Below are positions 1 through 5,404 of a stretch of DNA of 5,727 bases, piece after piece. Under the pieces are notes generated by a model, which ran no database searches, was not told the origin of the DNA, and saw only the letters and a list, made by a program, of their open reading frames with translations. Location: NCBI GenBank assembly GCA_002692165.1, contig NZJL01000099.1:7833-13559 (forward strand). Direction: 5' to 3'. Numbering within the stretch: position 1 is the stretch's first letter; the number at the start of each line of letters is the position of its first letter. This DNA comes from Porticoccaceae bacterium. Lineage in GTDB: Bacteria > Pseudomonadota > Gammaproteobacteria > Pseudomonadales > Porticoccaceae. The translations under genes were made by a program, and so were the position numbers.

Positions 1-455
1 AGGCCATCGACCGATGCAATGTTAATAACCTTGGCTGGTTGATCGTGACTGGCTCCCGCTCTCAAAAAAGTTACTAGTTTTTGCGTAAGAAAAAAAACCG
101 ATTTTAAATTGATATTCATGACTTTGTCCCAACCGCTTTCGGGAAATTCGTCGAAGGGCGTCATCCACGCCGCGCCGGCATTGTTAATCAGGATGTCGAG
201 GTGAGTTTCCCGTTGAGAGAAGTCGGAGACAAACGCGCTCATTCCTTTCTCGTTGGAGAGGTCATGGGGAAGTGCAATACACACTCCGAATTGCGATAGT
301 TCTTCTGCGGTTTTTAGACAAGGCTCAGCTTTTCGAGAAGTAATATAAGTTTTCACCCCCCTTCGCACAAACTCCTCTGCAATCATTTTACCAATTCCGC
401 GGGAGCCGCCAGTTATGATAGCGACCCTTCCGCTAAGGTCAAAAATGTCTGTCAT
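1..455 (-). CDS. RhlG-like short-chain dehydrogenase/reductase, N-terminal part (C-terminus outside window)
   Basis: NAD(P)-dependent oxidoreductase of the classical SDR superfamily, expected to be cytoplasmic and to interconvert a hydroxyl and a keto group. 151 complete codons are visible, of about 250-260 usual for the family. The Rossmann dinucleotide motif TGGSRGIG is at residues 15-22, the NNAG motif at 91-94, the tetrad Asn at N116 (in NINL) and the catalytic Ser at S148 (in NIASVDG). The YxxxK motif would lie beyond the edge. Arg41 after the second beta strand (ITSRK) suggests, but does not prove, NADP(H) preference. The segments SGWDKVMNIN and LRAGA..PAKVINIAS recall RhlG (beta-ketoacyl reductase-like SDR of Pseudomonas) as I remember it. 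The start is supported by AGGAGGG at 462-468, six bases upstream. The gene is divergent from the acyl-CoA dehydrogenase and shares its control region, so it may act on a 3-hydroxy or 3-oxo intermediate of the same pathway (inference). The substrate cannot be read from the sequence. Confidence 0.93.
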   Translation of the reverse strand, partial: MTDIFDLSGRVAIITGGSRGIGKMIAEEFVRRGVKTYITSRKAEPCLKTAEELSQFGVCIALPHDLSNEKGMSAFVSDFSQRETHLDILINNAGAAWMTPFDEFPESGWDKVMNINLKSVFFLTQKLVTFLRAGASHDQPAKVINIASVDG

Positions 456-492
456 GAATCACCCTCCTATCTTTCAAATGATTGATAAATTT

Positions 493-514
493 TGACGTCG
501 ATTATGATACGTCA
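493..514. promoter_or_regulatory. Inverted repeat TGACGT-N10-ACGTCA, candidate regulator binding site
   Basis: Two perfect 6-base arms at 493-498 and 509-514 face each other across 10 bases. The centre-to-centre distance of 16 bases is about one and a half helical turns, within the range seen for dimeric repressors such as TetR-family proteins. It lies in the divergent gap, 38 bases upstream of the SDR start and 151 bases upstream of the ACAD start, and overlaps the only -10-like hexamers there (TATGAT at 503-508, and CATAAT read on the minus strand). That placement would suit repression of one or both genes. No regulator gene is in the window, so the protein family is inference. Confidence 0.4.
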
Positions 515-611
515 CATTGGAGATAAAATGGGTGATGATTTGCAGTAATCCCCCCAAAACCGTTGCCTGAGCGTTGTTTATGGCGGATCATCACGATCAT
601 AAAGATGCTGC

Positions 612-629
612 AATCGAGGCTGATCGATT
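612..629. promoter_or_regulatory. Inverted repeat AATCGA-N6-TCGATT in ACAD leader
   Basis: A perfect 6+6 base inverted repeat with a 6-base centre, ending 36 bases before the ACAD start codon. It could be a second operator or a small hairpin in the 5' leader of the mRNA; the stem has only two G-C pairs, so a stable RNA hairpin is unlikely. Its sequence differs from the repeat at 493-514, so it is not a second copy of that site. Confidence 0.25.
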
Positions 630-665
630 ATGGCATATGATTTACCAAAATTCAGGAGAAACTAG

Positions 666-1913
666 ATGGATACATTTAACCCAGAGTTGTTCAGCTTGGC
701 CATGTCGAATAAAGCGAAGCCACTCCTTGAAGCTGTCAAAAGACACATTGCCGACAATGTCGATCCGATCACCGAAGAGTTTTATGCCCTCAACAAGAAA
801 AAGGGAGACATTTGGAGCCATCACCCGCGGCAGATTGAGCTGCTTGAAGGCGCAAAGAAAAAGGCGAGGGAGTCTGGACTTTGGAATTTTTTTCTTCCGG
901 ATGCCGAGACTGGAGAGGGACTTAAGAACCTCGACTATGCTTATCTAGCGGTTGAGTTAGGTCGAAGCCCATTGTCCTCGCAAACGCTCAACTGCAGCGC
1001 TCCCGATACCGGCAATATGGAAGTCCTAGAACGAGTGGGCACTCCAGAGCAAAAAGAAACGTGGCTTAAGCCACTTCTTGCGGGAAAGATTCGCTCGGCT
1101 TACGCCATGACTGAGCCCTCAATGGCATCATCGGATGCCACAAACATCAGCACGAGAGCTGTTCTGGAGGGAGATGAATGGGTTATTAACGGTGAAAAAT
1201 ACTACATTTCTGGCGCAGGAGATCCCCGTTGCAAAGTAATGATCACGATGGTCAAGACCAGCCCAGAGGCGGAGACATACCGTCAGCAGTCACAAATCTT
1301 GGTGCCTATCGACACACCTGGAGTTGAAATTGTGGGTCCAATGCACGTGTTTGGGGATCCTTCCGCTCCTCATGGCCATATGCACATTCGTCTCAACGAC
1401 GTTCGCGTCCCAAAGGACAGCATCCTGCTGGGAGAGGGAAGAGGCTTTGAGATCTCGCAACTTCGGCTTGGTCCCGGACGAATACACCATTGTATGCGAG
1501 CAATTGGTCAGGCGGAAGTTGCACTTGAATTGATGGTTAAACGAGCAAGTACCCGCGTTGCGTTTGGCAAGCCCATTGTGAAGCTGGGCAAGAACTTGGA
1601 AGTGATCTCTCGAGCCCGAATAGAAATCGATGCCTGCAGGTTGATGGTGCTGCAGGCCGCAAAGGCGATGGATGTTCTAGGCAACAAGGAAGCACGTATT
1701 TATGTTAGCGCCGTTAAGGCAATGGTCCCTGAAAAGGTTTGTAAAATCATAGATGATGCTATTCAGATGCATGGTGCCACGGGCATGTCTCAATGGACAC
1801 CGTTGGCATCAATGTATGCGCACCAAAGGCACCTTCGTTTTGCAGATGGGCCTGACGAAGTGCACCACATGGTTGTTGGTCGCAATGAGGTCAGAAAATA
1901 TGACTTGTGGTAA
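666..1913 (+). CDS. Acyl-CoA dehydrogenase, FadE2 / ACAD10-ACAD11 type
   Basis: FAD-dependent enzyme that would introduce a 2,3-double bond into an acyl-CoA, passing electrons to ETF in the cytoplasm. 415 residues, full length for a free-standing ACAD. Order: N-terminal helical domain (about 1-145), middle beta domain opening with the flavin-contacting MTEPSMASSDATN (148-160), and C-terminal helical domain containing RLGPGRIHH (267-275) and GATGMSQ. NCSAPDTGNMEVL, GEGRGFEISQ, RLGPGRIHH and ADGPDEVH match what I recall of the ACAD10/ACAD11 C-terminal domain and bacterial FadE2 proteins. At the catalytic-base position of MCAD (YEGT) this protein has Asp394 (ADGP), as in that subgroup. Start choice: ATG at 666 has AGGAG at 654-658, seven bases away; the overlapping frame beginning upstream has no such site. 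The next gene begins 15 bases after the stop, suggesting one transcript. Some subgroup members act on 4-hydroxyacyl-CoA derivatives; the substrate here is unknown. Confidence 0.95.
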   Translation: MDTFNPELFSLAMSNKAKPLLEAVKRHIADNVDPITEEFYALNKKKGDIWSHHPRQIELLEGAKKKARESGLWNFFLPDAETGEGLKNLDYAYLAVELGRSPLSSQTLNCSAPDTGNMEVLERVGTPEQKETWLKPLLAGKIRSAYAMTEPSMASSDATNISTRAVLEGDEWVINGEKYYISGAGDPRCKVMITMVKTSPEAETYRQQSQILVPIDTPGVEIVGPMHVFGDPSAPHGHMHIRLNDVRVPKDSILLGEGRGFEISQLRLGPGRIHHCMRAIGQAEVALELMVKRASTRVAFGKPIVKLGKNLEVISRARIEIDACRLMVLQAAKAMDVLGNKEARIYVSAVKAMVPEKVCKIIDDAIQMHGATGMSQWTPLASMYAHQRHLRFADGPDEVHHMVVGRNEVRKYDLW

Positions 1914-1928
1914 AAAAAAACTTGACCT

Positions 1929-2867
1929 ATGAAAAACAAGGTCAGGATTCTATTGGATACGGATGCTAATAACGAGATTGACGATCAACACGCAATAGCA
2001 TATTTGCTGCTCAGCGGAGATGCTTTTCTTCTGGAGGGTTTAACCGTCAACCGGACAAACAACGGCGGGGATATTGAAGCCCAAGCGCTTGAAGCTGAGC
2101 GCGTGGTGGGTTTATGTAACATGCAACCAGCTTTGAACGTTACCAGAGGGGCATCTGGTTCATTTGACGAGATCGTCCCGCACTTAGATAAGTCCCGATT
2201 TGATGGATCGGACGCGGTCAACTTAATTATCCGCAGAGCAGAAGCATATTTGGGTCAGAAACTGGTTCTCTTGGCCATTGGCAAGCTAACCAATGTTGCG
2301 TTAGCACTTAAGATGCGACCCGACATAATTGACAAAGTGAAGCTGGTTTGGCTCGGCTCAAATTACCCTAATTCAGGAGAATATAATTTAGAAGCCGATC
2401 CAGAGTCGCTTAATTTTGTGCTTGACTGTGCAGTTGAGTTCGAACTCGCGGTGGTGAGATATGGAGCCCGATCCGGGACCTCTGCGGTACGTGTGACGCT
2501 TGAGGATGTAGCGACCAAATTGCCGGGGCAAGGGCCGGCAGCTAGATCGCCCATTACTGGCCGACATGGAGGCTCCTTCATCCATTTTGGAGACTACTCG
2601 ATTAACCTGCTCAGTAACGTTGATCTTTATTACGATCCGCCCTCCAGAGCCTTATACGATATGGCTGCTACCGCAATTCTGAAAAACCCTGAATGGGCCG
2701 AAGCACGAACTATCCCTGCACCGACTCTGGAAAATGGAATATGGCGGGAACGCCCTGAAAACTCCCGCAAGATCGTAATTCGTGAGAACTTTAATCAAAA
2801 AATGATCGTAGACGATTTCTACCGGACGATATGTAATTATCAGCTTGCGGAAATCGTCCAAGACTGA
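1929..2867 (+). CDS. Nucleoside hydrolase family protein (inosine/uridine-preferring hydrolase fold)
   Basis: Calcium-dependent N-ribohydrolase fold; characterised members cleave ribonucleosides to base and ribose. 312 residues, normal family length, no signal peptide or membrane segment visible. The N-terminal metal motif is an expanded form, DTDANNEIDDQHA (residues 10-22), where classical enzymes have DTDPGIDDA; Asp10 and Asp18/Asp19 are probable calcium ligands. The GLTVNRTNNGGD strand-loop, the ribose-binding E151-Y-N153 in SGEYN, and DPE (157-159) are present. The late calcium-ligand Asp is D244, but the residue before it, His in IU-type enzymes, is Tyr243, so leaving-group activation may differ. 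The family is clear; the substrate is not. It follows the ACAD stop by 15 bases and has no recognisable Shine-Dalgarno site (the gap is an A-run then CTTGACCT), so translation may depend on coupling to the ACAD gene. Its link to acyl-CoA chemistry is unexplained. Confidence 0.9.
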   Translation: MKNKVRILLDTDANNEIDDQHAIAYLLLSGDAFLLEGLTVNRTNNGGDIEAQALEAERVVGLCNMQPALNVTRGASGSFDEIVPHLDKSRFDGSDAVNLIIRRAEAYLGQKLVLLAIGKLTNVALALKMRPDIIDKVKLVWLGSNYPNSGEYNLEADPESLNFVLDCAVEFELAVVRYGARSGTSAVRVTLEDVATKLPGQGPAARSPITGRHGGSFIHFGDYSINLLSNVDLYYDPPSRALYDMAATAILKNPEWAEARTIPAPTLENGIWRERPENSRKIVIRENFNQKMIVDDFYRTICNYQLAEIVQD

Positions 2868-2874
2868 AGACCGA

Positions 2875-2919
2875 AGTTTGGACTATATGGCTAGTAATTA
2901 GATCTAGCTGCTTCAAACT
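2875..2919. terminator. Weak nested inverted repeats in the convergent gap, possible terminator
   Basis: Only 45 bases separate the two converging stop codons. AGTTTG (2875-2880) can pair with CAAACT (2914-2919), and inside it GCTAG (2890-2894) with CTAGC (2904-2908). The stems are short and AT-rich and have no clear U-tract, so this is a poor intrinsic terminator; the outer right arm overlaps the stop codon of the minus-strand gene. It is listed because some termination is expected between convergent genes and nothing better is present. Confidence 0.2.
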
Positions 2920-4460
2920 AGAACGGCTTCGATCAATCTAGGTCCGGAATGCCCGACCCCCTTAGCTAAAGCGTCATGGAATTGCTGAGCAGTTTCGGCG
3001 CGTTGCGCAGGGACGCCCATGCCCTCGGACATAGCCACCCAATCCAACTCTGGATTGGCCAAATCCAAGAGCGAGAGGGCTTTAGGCCCTGGGTTGCTTA
3101 CACCTACGCGACCCAATTCTATATTCAAAATGCCGTAGCTATTGTTCTTCATGATTACGGTGGTTACGTCAAGGTTTTCTCTGGCCATTGTCCAAAGAGC
3201 CTGTAGGGTGTACATTCCTGAGCCATCGGCTTGCAGCGCCAAAACCTTTCGATTTGGGCACGCAACCGCTGCCCCCACGGCAACCGGCAGACCTTGCCCA
3301 ATTGCGCCGCCGGTTTGAATTAGCCAGTCGTGCTTTGGGGAGCTGGCAGTATGCCTGAACAGCGCTCCTCCGCTTGTGCCGGACTCATCTGAGACGATAG
3401 CGTTCTCGGGAAGTAGTTGAGAGATAATTATGCCTAAGGACTCTCGTGTTAATTTGCCTTGTTCGAACGCAAGTTGGGTGGCTTCTTGAACATTCCCAGG
3501 TTCCTTGGGAGCGTTAATGGCCTCTGCGAGGCGAAGCAGGGCGTCTTCTGCATCGGTTTGGACATCTGCCAATTCAATCAGTGTAGCATCCTCAGGAGAT
3601 AACCAACTGGGCTTATCAGGGTATGCAAAGAATGAAACGGGGGGCTTTACCCCAACAAATATTATCTTTTTAAGGCCTTTGAGATGCTCCACCGCCATTT
3701 CAGCAAAATAGGGCAGTCTCTCCACGGCTACACGACCGATCCCTCTCTGCAACCGTGCAGGGAGTGTCTCACAAATGATTCGCGCCCCCGTCTTGGCAGC
3801 AACCCTCCCTGCCTGAAAAAGAGCTCCTTCGCGAAGAGCTCTTCCGCCAAGAAAAATGGCAGAGGGCCCTGCTAAACTAAGAATTTCAGCAGCTTCGGTA
3901 ATCGTGTTTTGGTTTGCTTTTGGGGTGTCCGGAATATTTTTAATAATGGCTGTTTCAGCGCCATCAGTCCAAGCGTGGTTCCCCGGCGCGATGATCGTTG
4001 TAATTTGGCCGGGATAGGTTTGAGATATTGCTGCTGCCTCTGACCCGGCCTTGGCCAGATCAGACGGCGATTGAGATGTGCGCACCCAGTTTGACATGGG
4101 TTGGGCAAGCCCAATGATATCTGAAGTCAGCGGCGCATCGTGTTTAAGGTGCTCGACGGCATGATCTCCAACGATATTTATCATGGGGGTCCGTGCTCGC
4201 TTCGCATTATGAAGATTTGCTAATCCATTGGCCAAGCCTGGGCCAAGGTGTAATAGGGTTGCAGACGGTTTGTCAGTCATTCGCCCGTAGCCGTCTGCAG
4301 CGCCTGTAACCACTCCCTCAAAAAGACCTAGTATGGCTCGCATCCCCTTTTGCTTGTCGATTGCGGCGACTAATTGCATCTCAGATGTTCCTGGGTTAGC
4401 GAAGCATACCTTTACTCCGCTGTCTGTCAGCGTCTGGATAAGCGCCTCTGCTCCGTTCAT
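2913..4460 (-). CDS. ilvX: ThDP-dependent enzyme, IlvX-type acetolactate synthase-like / benzoylformate decarboxylase-like
   Basis: Thiamine-diphosphate enzyme of the IlvB/benzoylformate decarboxylase superfamily, cytoplasmic. 515 residues, the same length I recall for mycobacterial IlvX, with matching MNGAEAL, CFANPGTSEM, LLHLGPGLANGLANLHNA and VERLPYFAE segments. Order: pyrimidine-binding domain (about 1-165) with the ThDP-activating Glu48 in LFEG; central domain (about 185-310); pyrophosphate-binding domain (about 345-505) with metal ligands Asp412 and Asn439 in ADGS...KNN, where most relatives have GDGS. His71 aligns with benzoylformate decarboxylase His70 and Thr25 with its Ser26; its other active-site His (281) falls in VSFFAY, near Phe277/278. 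This suggests 2-oxo acid decarboxylation or carboligation rather than classical acetohydroxyacid synthase activity, and no small regulatory subunit gene is adjacent. The start has AGGA at 4469-4472, eight bases upstream. The gene is divergent from the VOC gene. The symbol follows database usage for this subgroup; the reaction is not established. Confidence 0.9.
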   Translation of the reverse strand: MNGAEALIQTLTDSGVKVCFANPGTSEMQLVAAIDKQKGMRAILGLFEGVVTGAADGYGRMTDKPSATLLHLGPGLANGLANLHNAKRARTPMINIVGDHAVEHLKHDAPLTSDIIGLAQPMSNWVRTSQSPSDLAKAGSEAAAISQTYPGQITTIIAPGNHAWTDGAETAIIKNIPDTPKANQNTITEAAEILSLAGPSAIFLGGRALREGALFQAGRVAAKTGARIICETLPARLQRGIGRVAVERLPYFAEMAVEHLKGLKKIIFVGVKPPVSFFAYPDKPSWLSPEDATLIELADVQTDAEDALLRLAEAINAPKEPGNVQEATQLAFEQGKLTRESLGIIISQLLPENAIVSDESGTSGGALFRHTASSPKHDWLIQTGGAIGQGLPVAVGAAVACPNRKVLALQADGSGMYTLQALWTMARENLDVTTVIMKNNSYGILNIELGRVGVSNPGPKALSLLDLANPELDWVAMSEGMGVPAQRAETAQQFHDALAKGVGHSGPRLIEAVLV

Positions 4461-4502
4461 ATTCTAGTTCCTAAAGTTATGTGGCATCTTTGAAACGGAT
4501 GA

Positions 4503-4528
4503 CTTATTGACATAAGAATCAATTTGAT
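4503..4528. promoter_or_regulatory. Two adjacent palindromes, candidate operators overlapping the -35 box
   Basis: CTTAT-TGAC-ATAAG (4503-4516) and ATCAA-T-TTGAT (4518-4528) lie one base apart. The first contains the TTGACA -35 hexamer, and the second fills the spacer before the proposed -10. A protein bound here would block the plus-strand promoter and could also affect the divergent gene. Short AT-rich palindromes arise by chance, so this is tentative. Confidence 0.25.
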
Positions 4529-4536
4529 AGAACAAT
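4507..4536 (+). promoter_or_regulatory. Candidate sigma70-type promoter for VOC/ECH genes
   Basis: TTGACA at 4507-4512 is a perfect -35 hexamer. The best -10 is AACAAT at 4531-4536 (four of six consensus bases) with an 18-base spacer. This would start transcription near 4543, leaving a leader of about 30 bases before the VOC start at 4575. The -10 is weak, which would fit a regulated promoter. Confidence 0.33.
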
Positions 4537-4560
4537 GCCCAATAACGATTGGTTTGTACA

Positions 4561-4577
4561 GAGGGAAATATGTCATG
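4561..4577 (+). promoter_or_regulatory. Ribosome binding site deciding the VOC start, with an embedded two-codon ORF
   Basis: GAGGG at 4561-4565 is followed by ATGTCATGA at 4570-4578. The first ATG (4570) encodes only Met-Ser before TGA; the second ATG (4575) opens the long VOC frame, with a 9-base spacer. The TGA of the two-codon frame overlaps the ATG of the gene, a layout that allows stop-start coupling. I chose 4575 because conserved VOC sequence begins immediately (MRLRQIALVA) and no ribosome site supports the longer upstream frame. Confidence 0.55.
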
Positions 4578-5333
4578 AGATTACGCCAAATAGCACTGGT
4601 TGCTGAGAACTTTCCGCCTATCCGAGACACGTTGTTTGATCTCTTAGGCCTCGACGACGGGCATATAGATCCAAAAATTGACCAGTTTGGTTTGCAGAAT
4701 GTGGTCATGACACTGGGCGATACGTTCTTGGAGGTGGTCTCTCCCATTCAGGAGGGAACGACAGCAGGACGTCTTCTGGAAAAACGCAAGGGGGATGGCG
4801 GTTACATGGTGATCGTGCAGGTTGATGACCTAGAAGCGGAAAAGCAGCGGCTTTTAGAGACTGAAATCCGAACCGTATTCTCGGCTGATACCGGGCGGGC
4901 GGCTGCCATTCATCTTCATCCGCGTGATGTACCAGGAGCGATCGCTTCCATTGATCAGATGAAGCCTCCAGAGGCCTGGTACTGGGCAGGCATTGACTGG
5001 GATCAAAGGGTCGCTCGTCACGTCGGCGATATTCGGGCAGCGGAAATTCAATGTGACAATGTAACGAAGGTCGCAGAAAGTTGGGCCAAAGCCTACGGCA
5101 TTTCCGTTGAGGATGCCGCTAATATACCTCGGATCAAATTTGCGCGAAGCGAGGTGCGCTTTGTGGCCGTCAGCGACGACCGCGGCCCCGGACTCAGCGC
5201 GATAGACCTCGAGATCATTGATCAGAATGCTTTTTATTCGGCGGCAGAAAGACTTGGTCTTGAACGACATGGTGATACGGTGTCAGTTTGCGGCATCCAT
5301 ATTAACCCTTCAGAAAATGGGTGCATTTCATAA
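4575..5333 (+). CDS. VOC superfamily (glyoxalase-like) protein
   Basis: 252-residue protein of the vicinal-oxygen-chelate/glyoxalase fold. The first beta-alpha-beta-beta-beta module covers about residues 1-130 (RQIALVAENF at 4-13, FGLQNVVMTLGDTFLEVVSP at 38-57, then GGYMVIVQVDD); a second module occupies the C-terminal half from about IRAAEIQCDNV onward. In metal-dependent members the first strand carries a His ligand (for example DHIGI in methylmalonyl-CoA epimerase); here it is Gln5, while the later Glu ligand is retained as Glu53. Gln can serve as a ligand, so activity is not excluded, but the chemistry is unknown: epimerase, isomerase, lyase and non-catalytic binding are all possible. The enoyl-CoA hydratase follows 71 bases later on the same strand, so a shared transcript is likely. 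The divergent IlvX-type gene suggests co-regulation. The family call is firm; the substrate is not. Confidence 0.82.
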   Translation: MRLRQIALVAENFPPIRDTLFDLLGLDDGHIDPKIDQFGLQNVVMTLGDTFLEVVSPIQEGTTAGRLLEKRKGDGGYMVIVQVDDLEAEKQRLLETEIRTVFSADTGRAAAIHLHPRDVPGAIASIDQMKPPEAWYWAGIDWDQRVARHVGDIRAAEIQCDNVTKVAESWAKAYGISVEDAANIPRIKFARSEVRFVAVSDDRGPGLSAIDLEIIDQNAFYSAAERLGLERHGDTVSVCGIHINPSENGCIS

Positions 5334-5364
5334 GCAACTGGCACAGGTCGAGAAAAATAGCCGA

Positions 5365-5370
5365 TATACT
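5365..5370 (+). promoter_or_regulatory. Isolated -10-like hexamer upstream of ECH gene
   Basis: TATACT matches five of six positions of the sigma70 -10 consensus in the 71-base gap between the VOC and ECH genes. No -35 hexamer is found at 16-18 bases upstream (CACAGG region), so an independent ECH promoter is possible but poorly supported. The gap has no terminator-like hairpin. Confidence 0.15.
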
Positions 5371-5404
5371 AACTAAAAACTCACCCACTAAAAAAGAGGG
5401 AAAT

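Larger units (their letters stand above)
456..665. promoter_or_regulatory. Divergent intergenic control region between SDR and acyl-CoA dehydrogenase genes
   Basis: These 210 bases separate two genes transcribed away from each other and so must hold promoters for both. The stretch is AT-rich around 476-530 and contains two inverted repeats, listed separately. I could not find a convincing -35/-10 pair on either strand: TTGACG at 492-497 and TATGAT at 503-508 both resemble boxes, but their spacing to partners is wrong. The Shine-Dalgarno sites sit at the two ends, AGGAGGG (minus strand, 462-468) and AGGAG (plus strand, 654-658). No credible gene lies in the gap. Confidence 0.6.
4461..4574. promoter_or_regulatory. 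Divergent control region between IlvX-type and VOC genes
   Basis: These 114 AT-rich bases lie between two outward-facing genes. They hold a consensus -35 hexamer for the plus strand, two adjacent small palindromes (listed separately), the minus-strand ribosome site at 4469-4472 and the plus-strand site at 4561-4565. I found no convincing minus-strand promoter pair. A plus-strand reading frame extends in-frame upstream to a TTG at 4524, but it has no ribosome site and would cover the promoter. Confidence 0.55.

Noticed and set aside
574..948. Overlapping 124-residue frame starting with a His/Asp-rich stretch, upstream of and inside the ACAD gene
   Set aside because: It starts at TTG or ATG without a Shine-Dalgarno site, most of it lies out of frame within the strongly recognisable ACAD coding sequence, and its protein has no family-like features.
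1912..1920. Run of nine A after the ACAD stop as a possible programmed slippage site
   Set aside because: The run begins within the TAA stop codon and a second in-frame stop (TGA at 1923-1925) follows, so slippage would not join the two proteins. It may only aid ribosome re-initiation.
2891..2921. Three CTAG tetranucleotides in 31 bases in and beside the convergent gap
   Set aside because: CTAG is rare in many proteobacteria, so the cluster is noticeable, but two copies are the arms of the weak hairpin and the third lies in the ThDP gene's last codons; no further structure supports a function.
4524..4574. N-terminal extension of the VOC protein by 17 residues from a TTG
   Set aside because: There is no ribosome site for the TTG, the extension covers the promoter and palindromes, and family-like sequence begins at the ATG at 4575.
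4854..5270. 138-codon minus-strand open frame
   Set aside because: It is antisense to the conserved VOC coding sequence, has no ribosome site and shows no recognisable motif; it reflects codon use on the other strand.
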